Of a DNA stretch of 64,000 nt, positions 8,534-18,173 are shown piece after piece. The stretch covers positions 124,001 to 188,000 of the forward strand of contig NZ_FXDJ01000006.1 in assembly GCF_900178525.1 (NCBI RefSeq). Reading direction: 5' to 3'. The notes below the pieces were generated by a model. That model saw only the letters and a list, made by a program, of their open reading frames with translations. It was not told the origin of the DNA and made no database searches. The position numbers were made by a program, and so were the translations under genes. This stretch comes from Massilibacteroides vaginae (GTDB taxonomy: Bacteria > Bacteroidota > Bacteroidia > Bacteroidales > Tannerellaceae). Positions within the stretch are counted from its first letter, which is position 1; each line of letters begins with the position of its first letter.

Positions 8534-10003
8534 ATGAATAAAATTTATACTCTACTACTATTTTTATCGGTCTCAATAAGCGCTTTCTGTCAAGAAAGCG
8601 ATGATACCGAATACACAAACGGAGTCTTCTTCTTAAATGAAGACTGGTATGGGCATCAAAACAGTACGATCAACTTCCTTTCCGACGAAGGAGAATGGAC
8701 GTACAGAGTGTTCCAAAAGACTAATCCCGGAAAGGAATTAGGCTGCACAAGCCAATTCGGGACAATCTACAACGGCAAGTTCTATATCGTGTCTAAACAG
8801 GAGCGAGACCCCGGTGCAAGCATCACGGGTAGTCGTCTTACTGTTTGTGATGCAAAGACTATGGTTTGCCTTAAAGAGTTTCAGATCATTGCCGCGAATG
8901 AGAACGGCAAGTCCATTGCCGACGGACGTTCCTTTCTGGGTGTTAGCGAGAAGAAAGGTTATATCGGTACCAGTAACGGAATATGGATTTATGATATAGA
9001 AAACATGACTATCGGCGGACAGATTGCAGGAACGGGCAATCCCAACGGCTCGGGATACGGACAATTGTACTATGCTCAAATCGGCACGATGGTACGAAGT
9101 GATGATTATGTCTTCGCCATTCATCAGCAATATGGACTTATAATCATCGATCCTGATACGGATAAGGTTATCAAAACTATTTCTGCTCCCGAATATAATA
9201 ATAACGGGACGACAACGCAAAGCGGATTCGGTTCTATTGTTCAATCGAAAGACGGAAATCTCTGGATAAGTATGGCTGCCAATGTAAAAGGGACAGGAGC
9301 GACTTTGCCATATGTAATAAAGATGGACCCCTATACCTTTGAGGCAGATACCATCCAAATACCGAATGACGAGGGTATCGAAGACATTCCCAACTCGTGG
9401 TACGCGTGGACTGCCGACGGTTTTTGCGCCAGCGAACAAGAAAACAAAATCTATTGGGCGGGAAACAACGGTAACTCTTGGTTCAAAGGAAGAAGAATAT
9501 TCTCTTATGATATAGATAAAAAAAAGTTTTCCTTAGTCTATGACTTCGAACAGATGCCTGGCAACTGGATTCTCTATGGAGCAGGTTTTAGAATACATCC
9601 CAAAACCGACGAGCTCTATTGCTCACTCTTCCACGAATTTCAAGATCCCACATATCAAACAGTACGTATAAGTAATCGCGGAGAACTACTACAAGAATAC
9701 TCCATGATAACTAATTATTGGTTTCCTGCAATGCCTATCTTCCCTGTTAATCCATCAGCCACATCGATTATCACGCCCAATATCATGGCTAAACATCATA
9801 TCTATACTTTGGGAAATACGTTATACATAAAGAACTTCCGCGATTATCGCTTCTCTTTATACAACATCAGCGGAGTGAAGATGAAAGAAATGAATGTAAC
9901 GAACGATGATTACTCGAAAGCGCTCTATGTGGATAAGGGAATTTATATCCTATGCGGAATAAAAGGAGCGGATATTGTTTCCCGGAAGATAATCATAAAA
10001 TAA
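8534..10003 (+). CDS. DUF5074/YncE-like propeller protein with T9SS-type C-terminal tail
   Basis: 489 residues. A cleavable signal peptide (about residues 1-19, ...SAFCQ) without lipobox is followed by a propeller domain starting GVFFLNEDWYGHQNSTINFL and a C-terminal domain of about 75 residues with the features of T9SS type A sorting tails (FSLYNISGVKMKE, then KGIYIL, ending KIIIK). The propeller is clearly paralogous to the central part of the next protein (same NEDW-GH and CT-QFGTIY-FY-VSKQE pattern). In the B12-controlled gene set it is probably a secreted or surface-anchored corrinoid-binding relative of BtuG; the ligand is inferred. Confidence 0.7.
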   Translation: MNKIYTLLLFLSVSISAFCQESDDTEYTNGVFFLNEDWYGHQNSTINFLSDEGEWTYRVFQKTNPGKELGCTSQFGTIYNGKFYIVSKQERDPGASITGSRLTVCDAKTMVCLKEFQIIAANENGKSIADGRSFLGVSEKKGYIGTSNGIWIYDIENMTIGGQIAGTGNPNGSGYGQLYYAQIGTMVRSDDYVFAIHQQYGLIIIDPDTDKVIKTISAPEYNNNGTTTQSGFGSIVQSKDGNLWISMAANVKGTGATLPYVIKMDPYTFEADTIQIPNDEGIEDIPNSWYAWTADGFCASEQENKIYWAGNNGNSWFKGRRIFSYDIDKKKFSLVYDFEQMPGNWILYGAGFRIHPKTDELYCSLFHEFQDPTYQTVRISNRGELLQEYSMITNYWFPAMPIFPVNPSATSIITPNIMAKHHIYTLGNTLYIKNFRDYRFSLYNISGVKMKEMNVTNDDYSKALYVDKGIYILCGIKGADIVSRKIIIK

Positions 10004-10029
10004 TATACTCAACTTAAATACAAAAACAA

Positions 10030-13000
10030 ATGAAAAAGTGTTTATCATTTCTTTTATTGTGGTTCCTATACTTCGGAACCGTACTTGCCCAACAAAACGA
10101 TTTTAGGACGCAAGGAATTCCTCGTCCTGACATAACCGTCGGACAAAGTAAAACAAGGACACAAAGTCCTGCATCCACTCAAAGTAATGCGATTGTAGCA
10201 CAAGGTGTTCCACGCTCTGAGTCACAAATGAACAACAGCAAATCTTCTTTACTAAGAAGTGCGGAAGATTTTACATTTGACGACATCCGTTTTTGGGTGG
10301 GCGAAGGCGAAAATAAAGCCGCTTTAGTAATTGATTGGTACTATGATGGAGGAAATGCAATGGTATGGGGATATCGTTGGGATGGAGAGGCAAACGGATT
10401 GAATATGATTTCAGAGATTGCCAAAGAAGACGAAAATTTCCTTCTGTTAACTCAACTAACAAACTTGGGCAATACAATCTGTGGAATAGGATACGGCTAT
10501 CCTCGAAGCACAATAGGGCTCGAATATGATTTGGATGGAGCCAGCACGGACAGCCGTATCTCCTTCAAGTTCGATTCTCCCAATTCGAACATGGGACAAA
10601 CAAGTTGCCCGACTGATCCTCTCACCCAAATAAACACAGCTTTACAAGAAGGCTTAAATAGCGGAATAATAGACCACCCGTTCAACTACACCAACTATGG
10701 ATATGCCGCTTATGACTATGACTATTGGAAACCAACAACTACAGGTTCAAAATGGCGCTCGGCATGGTACGAAGGTTACTGGTCTTATCTTGTCAAAGAT
10801 GATATTTCGGACGAATTCAGTTATTCAGGCTTAGGAGCCACCTTAAGAGTATTATCCAATGGTAGTTGGGATGCCTGGGGATTTCAGGATGGTTGGGATA
10901 GTTGGGAAGGTGTAAATCCACGCGAACCAATGATAGCTGCTTTGCCCATGATTTTGGACAATAATACGGCGACTATGTATGTAAGCGACGATTTGCAATT
11001 AACACCTACTATCTATCAAAAATCATATCAAGGACAAAGTATTACTTGGACAAGCAGCAACGATGCCATTGCTACTGTCAATGCAAACGGAAAAATTACA
11101 GCAATCAGTACTGGCTCTGCAACGATAACCGCTAAAATCAGTGACGATTGTTATACAGAATGTAACGTTGTAATTGACGTAAAACCATTTTCATTTGAAG
11201 ACATTGTGTTTTGGGTGGGTGTAGGAGATAAACAAGCTGGCGTAACCATCAAATGGAACGACGGAAAAGAAAAAGACGCCCTTACTTGGGGATACCGTTG
11301 GAGTGGTGATAAGAAAGTAATAGATATGCTCAAAGACATTGCCCGTGAAGACGAACGTTTCTTCATCCTATTGAACGAAAGTAACCCGGTAGTAATCGGT
11401 GGTTTCGGTTTCGACCTGAACGGCATAAATACTACGGCTGTTATCTATAACGACCAAACTACTTATCCGCAATATCCTGTCGAAGGATTGATTTCTGCAA
11501 TAACTACCGATTACGATAAGTATGCAGTAAGGGATCAAGACGATCATTGGCAGTCGGGAGTAACCACAAACGGCATCTGGAATTATCTGATCATGGAAGA
11601 AGATGGTAATTACTTTACTCCATCATCCGAATCAATATTGAGTAAAGAACTGACCGGTGGTTCATGGAATGCTTGGAACTTCGATACTAACTTCGGAGAA
11701 GTGACATTAGGAACAGACTTCAACCCAGTATCGGAATATGTTTGGGAGGTAGTGGATTATACTAAAGGGACATTCTTTGTCAATGAAGATTGGTTTGGCC
11801 ATACCAACGGTTCAGTTAACTTCCTGAAAGAAAACGGAGAATGGGTATATCGTGCTTATACAAGAGAGAATCCTAAACAGGGTTTCGGCTGTACCACCCA
11901 GTTCGGGACTATTTATGGCGATAACTTTTATTTCGTTTCCAAGCAAGAAGCTGATGGTGGAGATACACAATACACTCCGGGAGGGCGTTTAGTGGTTGCC
12001 GATGCTAAGACATTAAAGAAAAAAGCCGGATTTGATATATTAGGTGCAATCGGAGACGGACGTTCATTCCTTGGCGTTGATGAACATACAGGCTATATTG
12101 GAGGAAGTGGCGGAATAGCGCTATTCAATATTGACGACCTGACAATCGGGAATTTAATCGCTGAAACGGGTGGAGGCAGTCTATATGCAGGACAAATCGG
12201 AACCATGCTTCGTGTCGGAGACTATGTTTTTGCCTGTAAACAAAGTAAAGGAATTCTTGTCATTGATGCTAAGACACATACCGTTAAAGAGACGATAGAG
12301 TGTAAAAATATCGGAAGTATTGTGCAAAGTAAAGACGGGTCTTTGTGGGCTTCTGCCTATAAAGATGGTTTATGGAAAATAAATCCATATACTTTTGAAA
12401 TTGAAAAAAAGATAAATATCCCTACAGCAGCCCAGATCCCAAGCACATGGGGCGCATGGACTTCAGGAGTGATGGCAGCAAGTGAAGAAACAAACACAAT
12501 CTATTGGGCGAAGATGAACGGCTCGACCATGACCTTCTTCGGAACAAAAGTCTTCAAATATGATATTGACAACGATGATGTGGAAGCAGCCGACTTTTTA
12601 GGTACTCCATTCTATGAACTAAGCGGCTATGACGGAAAAGAAGCCTTTTATGGCTCAGGGTTGAACGTAAACCCGGCTACGGATGAAGTAATTATTACAA
12701 CAACCAGCACCGGATATGGAGCAAATTACCAAAAAAACAGAGTACATATCATTGATGGACAAACAGCAGCCGTAAAAAACATCTATGAACTAAACGATTA
12801 CTATTGGTTCCCGGCTATGACGGTATTTCCCGACGTACATGCTCCTGTTGTTTCCGAATCACTGACAGATATTACGATTAAGGGCGAAACTAAGATTGCT
12901 TTAAGCGATAAGGTAAGCGATAGTGATAATCGCAATGCGGCTATTATCAAGTCTATTATTTCCGTTTCGGATGAGAGTTTATTTACATATATTATCATAA

Positions 13001-13617
13001 ACGATACGATTGTGTTTACACCGATTACCGGACAATACGGAAGCGCAGACGTAGAGGTTAAATTCAATTCCAACGGTCAGGTTACGACTAAAACGTTTGC
13101 GGTAACTATCGAAGACCCTTCAATATATGTAACGGGAGTTACTTTAGATGAAACAAGCAAAACTTTGGCAATAGCTGAAACACTTCAACTTAATGCAACT
13201 GTGAATCCTATTGATGCATATGATAAGACTGTAACTTGGGCGAGCGATAACACTGCTATTGCAACAGTTGATGCTAATGGGCTGGTTACTGCCATTTCTT
13301 ATGGAGAGGCAACGATTTCTGTTACTACTGAAGATGGAGGATATACTGCAAGCTGCCGGATTACCATATCAGATAGAAGTACAAGTATAGAAAATGTCGC
13401 TAATAATGGATTTTCAATTTATGTTGAACCTGTTTCGGAAACAATCATTATTAATACGCCTGTCAAGGGATTAGCTGCTATATATGATATTTCAGGTAAT
13501 ATAGCAATCATTTATAATGTAATTGAAGGAGAAAACAGAATACAAACTAATTCTCTTAGAAAAGGCATCTACATCGTTAGATTCAACAACAGATCATTGA
13601 AATTCATAAACAAATAA
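10030..13617 (+). CDS. Large multidomain surface protein: duplicated FWVG domain, Big_2, DUF5074 propeller, T9SS-like tail
   Basis: 1195 residues with a signal peptide (about 1-21, ...GTVLAQ). Visible architecture: FWVG-type domain (~78-305, begins DDIRFWVGEGENKAALVIDW), Big_2 Ig-like domain (~315-385), second FWVG-type domain (~390-575, begins EDIVFWVGVGDKQAGVTIKW), DUF5074/YncE-like propeller (~585-935, begins GTFFVNEDWFGHTNG), an Ig/cadherin-like segment (~940-1035), a second Big_2 domain (~1038-1120, LDETSKTLAIAETLQLNATV) and a T9SS-like sorting tail (~1125-1195). It closes the riboswitch-controlled locus and is followed by a terminator. Probably a surface corrinoid-capture protein; the FWVG-type domain is not one I can name. 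Confidence 0.65.
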   Translation: MKKCLSFLLLWFLYFGTVLAQQNDFRTQGIPRPDITVGQSKTRTQSPASTQSNAIVAQGVPRSESQMNNSKSSLLRSAEDFTFDDIRFWVGEGENKAALVIDWYYDGGNAMVWGYRWDGEANGLNMISEIAKEDENFLLLTQLTNLGNTICGIGYGYPRSTIGLEYDLDGASTDSRISFKFDSPNSNMGQTSCPTDPLTQINTALQEGLNSGIIDHPFNYTNYGYAAYDYDYWKPTTTGSKWRSAWYEGYWSYLVKDDISDEFSYSGLGATLRVLSNGSWDAWGFQDGWDSWEGVNPREPMIAALPMILDNNTATMYVSDDLQLTPTIYQKSYQGQSITWTSSNDAIATVNANGKITAISTGSATITAKISDDCYTECNVVIDVKPFSFEDIVFWVGVGDKQAGVTIKWNDGKEKDALTWGYRWSGDKKVIDMLKDIAREDERFFILLNESNPVVIGGFGFDLNGINTTAVIYNDQTTYPQYPVEGLISAITTDYDKYAVRDQDDHWQSGVTTNGIWNYLIMEEDGNYFTPSSESILSKELTGGSWNAWNFDTNFGEVTLGTDFNPVSEYVWEVVDYTKGTFFVNEDWFGHTNGSVNFLKENGEWVYRAYTRENPKQGFGCTTQFGTIYGDNFYFVSKQEADGGDTQYTPGGRLVVADAKTLKKKAGFDILGAIGDGRSFLGVDEHTGYIGGSGGIALFNIDDLTIGNLIAETGGGSLYAGQIGTMLRVGDYVFACKQSKGILVIDAKTHTVKETIECKNIGSIVQSKDGSLWASAYKDGLWKINPYTFEIEKKINIPTAAQIPSTWGAWTSGVMAASEETNTIYWAKMNGSTMTFFGTKVFKYDIDNDDVEAADFLGTPFYELSGYDGKEAFYGSGLNVNPATDEVIITTTSTGYGANYQKNRVHIIDGQTAAVKNIYELNDYYWFPAMTVFPDVHAPVVSESLTDITIKGETKIALSDKVSDSDNRNAAIIKSIISVSDESLFTYIIINDTIVFTPITGQYGSADVEVKFNSNGQVTTKTFAVTIEDPSIYVTGVTLDETSKTLAIAETLQLNATVNPIDAYDKTVTWASDNTAIATVDANGLVTAISYGEATISVTTEDGGYTASCRITISDRSTSIENVANNGFSIYVEPVSETIIINTPVKGLAAIYDISGNIAIIYNVIEGENRIQTNSLRKGIYIVRFNNRSLKFINK

Positions 13618-13636
13618 ATGATACAACAAATTAAGA

Positions 13637-13667
13637 GGGTATGTCAAAAGTGGCATACCCTTTTTTT
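13637..13667 (+). terminator. Rho-independent terminator of the B12 locus
   Basis: A perfect 7-bp stem GGGTATG (13637-13643) / CATACCC (13654-13660) with a 10-base loop is followed by seven T residues. It lies 20 bp after the stop of the 1195-residue surface protein and ends the riboswitch-controlled unit. The remaining intergenic bases to 13884 show nothing else recognisable. Confidence 0.9.
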
Positions 13668-13884
13668 ATTTAAATAAGTTGAACTTTCCACTACCAACAA
13701 ACACTCACAAGTAAACGAATTTCAAATTCTCTTCACATACATAAAATTGTTTTTAATATGAAAAACTTCAACAAAAGCCTTGAGAGCTATTTTTCTAAGA
13801 TAAAAAATCAATCATTCTTTTTTAGCCAAATTAATGATAAAGGTTTATTAATGGATAAAAAAGGGATCGTTTCTGTGTCTTTCC

Positions 13885-13892
13885 TATATTTG
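13885..13892 (+). promoter_or_regulatory. -7 box for the DUF3256 gene
   Basis: TATATTTG matches TAnnTTTG exactly and lies 31 bp upstream of the start codon at 13924. The preceding -33 region is not a clear TTTG. Confidence 0.5.
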
Positions 13893-13923
13893 TAATCAAA
13901 ATGATAAAAACAACAGTTTACAA

Positions 13924-14562
13924 ATGAAGCGCAATATAGTTAAATTCATTCTCATCCTTCTGATAATCTGTCCCGTGGTCAAGGCACAGGACATGGCTAC
14001 CTTATTTGCAAATATGCCGGACGAATATGTTCCGCACCTGGAAAGTGCCTGGCGGAAAGACCTGATAGACCTATACAACACAGGAAAGCCGGCAACTTTA
14101 CAAAACACGATGAACGGCACTTCCTCGCTTCTGAATCTGACAGGAAATTATCTGTTGCTTCAATCTACAGAACGCAGCACGGTAGAAATCAAACTCCTTC
14201 CGTTAATCAACAACACAAACATTATTTGTATGATAACTACTATCAACGCACCTGTGGCAGATAGTAGAATTGGCTTTTTCACAACAGAATGGCATCCGCT
14301 CAGTTCTGATGATTTATTCACGCCCGTAAAAGGAGATTGGTTCGTTAAGGAAGATGCAGACAAATCCGCTGACGCCTACAAAGACGCCATATCCCGCTTA
14401 GACATGGAGTTGATTAAATACAATCTAAACCCTGATAACCTGACATTGACAGCCACCTATACAACTCCTTTATATTTAAGTAGCGAAGAGCGCGGAAAAG
14501 TTACCCCTTATATAAAAGAAACTCCCAAGTTGTTCACCTGGGAGAATTCTCGTTTTAAATAA
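13924..14562 (+). CDS. DUF3256 family secreted protein
   Basis: 212 residues with a signal peptide (about 1-21, ...PVVKAQ). The mature N-terminus MATLFANMPDEYVPHLESAWRKDLIDL is typical of the Bacteroidales-specific DUF3256 family, which has no established biochemical role. The rest is mostly beta-strand with no catalytic motif that I recognise. It is a single gene behind its own -7 box and converges on the minus-strand PepSY-like genes, with only 17 bp between the two stop codons. Confidence 0.8.
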   Translation: MKRNIVKFILILLIICPVVKAQDMATLFANMPDEYVPHLESAWRKDLIDLYNTGKPATLQNTMNGTSSLLNLTGNYLLLQSTERSTVEIKLLPLINNTNIICMITTINAPVADSRIGFFTTEWHPLSSDDLFTPVKGDWFVKEDADKSADAYKDAISRLDMELIKYNLNPDNLTLTATYTTPLYLSSEERGKVTPYIKETPKLFTWENSRFK

Positions 14563-14579
14563 TGAATCGATTTTTCGTA

Positions 14580-15407
14580 TCAGTTTATCTCTACGCCTTC
14601 AGGAGTAAGATAAACGTTAATTTCCATGTCTCCTTTTTCTAATTCAAAAGCATAACGTGAGCCTGCCGGGGTTTCGTGAAATTCGATATCATCAATCTTA
14701 TAACCACTGTATTTTTGCTCGATCGTTTGCAAAACAACCGCTGGCACATCTCTTTTATAAACATCCCACTCTGTGCGGATCCATTCTCCTTCAAGCGAAA
14801 ACAAAACATCTTTGTAGATTGCATTGTGTAGTATATCCACCTCTATTCGGTTTTTTTCCGAATCATATTCAAGAATTTTTGCTCCGGGATATTTATCCGA
14901 TATAAAGTCGGTTATCGCCTTCGTGATTACTAACGGCTGATGCGGTTTGCCTGTGTCGTCGGTTATTACTTTTATCAGCGTTCCGTCTGCCGCATAGATC
15001 AACTCCACCTCCTGTTTGTCTTTTTCTACCTCTACCACATAAATAGTTTCGGTATTGTAGCGTTCAATCCTATCTACATCGTCTACTTTCCAATTGGCGT
15101 ATACTCCCAAAACATGTTTTTCCTGTACGGCCAAAGGCAATTCTTCGAAACGAATGTCGGTTTCAGTCATAAACCAATTACCCTGAGTGTCAAACCAGGC
15201 TTCCATTTCGTGGTTGTCGAGTATAAATTCCGCAACTTTGTAATCTGTTTTATTCCCCCAGGATACTTTTTCAGCCTTGGGATACTTAGATGTAAATGCA
15301 CTAACAACAGACGTTTCGGGCAGAAAATCATCATCATCGTCGTCACAACCAACAAACGCAACCGCACTAAATGCGAATAATAACATAAACAATTTTACTT
15401 TCATCAT
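14580..15407 (-). CDS. PepSY-like (BLIP-fold, DUF2874-type) lipoprotein
   Basis: 275 residues with a lipoprotein signal peptide and lipobox Cys21 (FVGC), followed by an acidic DDDDDD linker. The remainder looks like about three tandem PepSY-like units of ~80 residues, each with the pattern YPKAEKVSWG or YPGAKILEYD, a strand, then W and an acidic strand. Such proteins are predicted periplasmic or surface modules and often lie beside two-component systems in Bacteroidales, as here. A sensing or inhibitor role for the neighbouring kinase is inferred only from this context. A single-domain relative lies just upstream. Confidence 0.75.
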   Translation of the reverse strand: MMKVKLFMLLFAFSAVAFVGCDDDDDDFLPETSVVSAFTSKYPKAEKVSWGNKTDYKVAEFILDNHEMEAWFDTQGNWFMTETDIRFEELPLAVQEKHVLGVYANWKVDDVDRIERYNTETIYVVEVEKDKQEVELIYAADGTLIKVITDDTGKPHQPLVITKAITDFISDKYPGAKILEYDSEKNRIEVDILHNAIYKDVLFSLEGEWIRTEWDVYKRDVPAVVLQTIEQKYSGYKIDDIEFHETPAGSRYAFELEKGDMEINVYLTPEGVEIN

Positions 15408-15439
15408 AACTTCTCTTTTTATTTAATGAACTAATAATA

Positions 15440-15889
15440 TTAATAATCAACTTTTTGCAAACGCCCATTCCGGTCGAAATCCAACTCCATCCCATTGTTC
15501 AATTTCACCTCATACTTCTTATTATCATATTCTATAGAAACAATATAATTCTCTGAGAAGTTTGCTTTCACATATTCTGCAATAGGCGTAATAATGATAG
15601 CGGTGGGCACAGCAATATTCCTACGGCTCACTTCTTTCCATTCCCCATTCTTACGAAATTCCACTTCAGTTCCGTCGGTCAGAATAACATCATAATCTTT
15701 TATGCCATACCAGTTTTTTTCCACACTGATGTGCGAAACTTTGATCCCATTGAAATGAGCTGTTAAAAACTGTCTGCTGTTTTCAGGCAAGCTGTTCAGG
15801 TCTGTTGTATACACCTTATTATCAGCAGATGTTACATTCACGAATAAAACCATTCCTAACAAAAAAAATATCCATTTACGCATATCCAA
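15440..15889 (-). CDS. Small PepSY-like (DUF2874-type) periplasmic protein
   Basis: 149 residues with a signal peptide (about 1-22, ...NVTSADN) and no lipobox. It contains two BLIP-like halves: GIKVSHISVEKNWYGIKDYDV and FSENYIVSIEYDNKKYEVKLNNG, the latter with the typical LDFDRNGRLQKVDY ending. It lies 32 bp upstream of the lipoprotein relative, in the same direction, so they are probably one transcript, and it is downstream of the two-component system genes, separated from them by a terminator and a repeat element. Function unknown beyond the fold. Confidence 0.75.
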   Translation of the reverse strand: MDMRKWIFFLLGMVLFVNVTSADNKVYTTDLNSLPENSRQFLTAHFNGIKVSHISVEKNWYGIKDYDVILTDGTEVEFRKNGEWKEVSRRNIAVPTAIIITPIAEYVKANFSENYIVSIEYDNKKYEVKLNNGMELDFDRNGRLQKVDY

Positions 15890-16010
15890 GTATTTATAAG
15901 TTTATACTGCAAATAAAACACACGATTTTGGAAAAAATTAGGAACTTTTCCAAAAAGTGAGTTCAAAATCAGCTGTAAACACACGTTTTTTTCACCAAAT
16001 GTATATAGCT

Positions 16011-16128
16011 GATAATCTTGCATTTACAAAACCAAAAAACATAAAGGTTATTTTTCGAAAAATAAAGGATATCTTTTGAAAAATAAAGGATATCTTTTTT
16101 CTTATATAGTATTATAAAAAAACACCCC
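16011..16128 (+). repeat. Dispersed ~120-bp intergenic repeat, copy 1
   Basis: Starts at CTGATAATC and contains three tandem units of the type ATAAAGGNTATNTTTT (from 16041, 16062 and 16083), then ATAGTATTATAAAAAAAC leading into a G/C hairpin. The same order of elements recurs in direct orientation at 37031-37163. Read on the minus strand it is a terminator followed by AAAGATATCCTTTATTTTT repeats. It occupies most of the ~300-bp gap 15890-16187. Confidence 0.7.
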
Positions 16129-16141
16129 GGAAATCGGAGTG
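16119..16141 (-). terminator. Terminator of the two-component system operon
   Basis: On the minus strand a 7-bp stem (CACTCCG / CGGGGTG with one G-T pair, 16135-16141 and 16123-16129) is followed by TTTTTTT. It lies 47 bp after the histidine kinase stop codon. Confidence 0.75.
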
Positions 16142-16187
16142 ATTTTTAGAGTGGAAAGTCTTACTTGTTTTCGTTTTTTTTAGACGC

Positions 16188-17462
16188 TCAATTTTTAAAC
16201 GTCAGACAAAAACTATGCATTTTGTCCTTAAAGTCATAGGCGATTTCGATTTCATACAATGAGGAGATCGATTTAACGACTGCCAAACCTAAACCGGTCG
16301 AGTCTGACGCGGTTCCCTCTTTATTAAAACGGCTATACAACTTCGCTTTGTTTAGTACGGCGTTGTTGCTTGTGTTTGAAATCGTAAACCGGTTACGGGA
16401 AATCCGGATAGCAATAACCCCTTCCTCATAATTATGTACAAAAGCGTTTTTCAGCAAATTAGCGATTAACACCCTCGCTAATGATTCATTCATTTTACAT
16501 AAAAGTGTCTCTTTTTCTTCTAGCTGAATTTGTAGGGCTCTCTTTTCATAAACAGCAGTAAACGATTCCAACAGGTGGTGCAGAAGCTCATTCATGTTTA
16601 CTTGGGTAGTTTCGGGATACTGTCTGTTTTCAATTCGCGACAACAAGAGCAGCGATTTGTTCATTTTGATCACTCCTCTTATTACATTATATATATCCCC
16701 TATTTCTTTCAGTTGTGTTTCCGTGCAATCCGGATTCTCACTTAACAACTCTAATTTATTTGTTACAATCGCCAATGGCGTCTGCAATTCGTGCGCCGCG
16801 TTTTCCACAAACTGTTTTTGTTGATTGTAAATCTCCCTGTTTCGGTGAACAGACTCTACCAAGGCTTTATTTAAAGAGACAAATTCATCTACTTTTGTGT
16901 TCATCTCATATACCTCTTCATTTTTCCCGGGGTGAATCCTTTTCAACCAATTCAACAAACCATAAAGCGGAGTGAAACTTTTCCTAAACACATAATGAGT
17001 AACCACTAAAATACAACACAGCAGAACAAAATACAAGACCACAATACTCCAGAAGATCGTTTCGGCCATGTCTTCTTTCTCTAAAGTGGAAGTTTCCACC
17101 TCAAGCTCATAGCATCTCCCCGCCGCATCCATATAATAACACCTGAGTATGCGAACCGGCTCGTCTTCCATTTCAGTTTCAATGTAGGTGGTGGAATCAT
17201 AAAAGTAATTCTCAGACAACTTAGCCGTTGCCGGATCTACTTCCCGTATTCTATAGCGGGTCATTTCGTTGGAATAAGAGTAATCAAAATCAGGATCAGT
17301 CAGTGCTTTTCGGATAATCAATTCCTTGTAATTCTCCAGCGTGTCATTTGTTTCATCGTCTATCTCGTGCATAATGAGCACATAAAACACAGACGACCAT
17401 ACCAAAATGATCAGAAACAAAGGAAACAACAGATTCCGAATGGTGTAATGACTTAATTTCAT
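16188..17462 (-). CDS. Two-component sensor histidine kinase
   Basis: 424 residues. Two membrane segments (about 11-31 and 136-158) bracket a ~100-residue periplasmic sensor region. The dimerisation/phosphoacceptor helix follows with His224 in ENAAHELQTPLA, then the ATPase domain with an N box (LIANLLKNAFVHN) and a G box (STGLGLAVVKSI). It autophosphorylates and passes phosphate to the OmpR-type regulator encoded 6 bp upstream in the same operon. The signal is unknown; nearby PepSY-like secreted proteins are candidate partners or targets. Confidence 0.93.
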   Translation of the reverse strand: MKLSHYTIRNLLFPLFLIILVWSSVFYVLIMHEIDDETNDTLENYKELIIRKALTDPDFDYSYSNEMTRYRIREVDPATAKLSENYFYDSTTYIETEMEDEPVRILRCYYMDAAGRCYELEVETSTLEKEDMAETIFWSIVVLYFVLLCCILVVTHYVFRKSFTPLYGLLNWLKRIHPGKNEEVYEMNTKVDEFVSLNKALVESVHRNREIYNQQKQFVENAAHELQTPLAIVTNKLELLSENPDCTETQLKEIGDIYNVIRGVIKMNKSLLLLSRIENRQYPETTQVNMNELLHHLLESFTAVYEKRALQIQLEEKETLLCKMNESLARVLIANLLKNAFVHNYEEGVIAIRISRNRFTISNTSNNAVLNKAKLYSRFNKEGTASDSTGLGLAVVKSISSLYEIEIAYDFKDKMHSFCLTFKN

Positions 17463-17468
17463 CGCCCT

Positions 17469-18146
17469 TTATTCAGTTACTAATTTATAGCCAAAGCCGT
17501 AAACGGCTTTAATTTCGGGTATCGCACCGGCGGCTTTCATTTTTTTTCGCAGGTTTTTCACCTGGCTGTATATAAAATCGAAACTATCCACCTGATCTAT
17601 ATAATCTCCCCATACCGATTCAACCAACGCACTCTTTTCGAGCACCCGTCCGGGGTTTATCACGAAATAATAGAGTAAATCAAACTCTTTCCGATTTAAA
17701 ACCAGCTCTTGCTCATCTACATAAACCGTGTGTCTATCCGGATAGATAACCAGATTTTCTAACGAGATATCCAAATCACCATCCTGCTGTTTACGGCGAA
17801 TTACGCTTTTAATCCGGGCATTGAGTTCGGCCAAATGAAACGGTTTGGTCAGGTAATCATCAGCCCCTAAATCCAAGCCGGTAATTCGATCTTCAATAGA
17901 ATCTTTCGCGGATATAATAATAACACTATCTCTCTTTCTTATTTTCTTCAGCTCCTGCAACAGTGCCAACCCACTCCCTCCGGGAAGCATAATATCAAGC
18001 ACGATACAGTCATAATCATAATCACTCACCTTCGCCAATCCATCTTGATAGTTAGCGGCACTTTCCACAACATACCTTTCCTTTTCCAATGAACGGATTA
18101 TCGTTTCACGTAATGAGTCCGAATCTTCAATTACCAGGATTTTCAT
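17469..18146 (-). CDS. OmpR/PhoB-family response regulator
   Basis: 225 residues: receiver domain (1-~115) with phosphoacceptor Asp51 (CIVLDIMLPGGSG), acidic pocket EDSD and conserved Lys101 (DYLTKPFH), followed by a winged-helix DNA-binding domain (~125-225, LNRKEFDLLYYFVINPGRVLEKSALVESVWG is split across it). First gene of a two-gene operon with the kinase. It likely controls nearby targets, possibly including the PepSY-like proteins, but no operator was identified. Confidence 0.95.
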   Translation of the reverse strand: MKILVIEDSDSLRETIIRSLEKERYVVESAANYQDGLAKVSDYDYDCIVLDIMLPGGSGLALLQELKKIRKRDSVIIISAKDSIEDRITGLDLGADDYLTKPFHLAELNARIKSVIRRKQQDGDLDISLENLVIYPDRHTVYVDEQELVLNRKEFDLLYYFVINPGRVLEKSALVESVWGDYIDQVDSFDFIYSQVKNLRKKMKAAGAIPEIKAVYGFGYKLVTE

Positions 18147-18173
18147 ACGATTATTGTTTTTTTTTGCTCAAAA

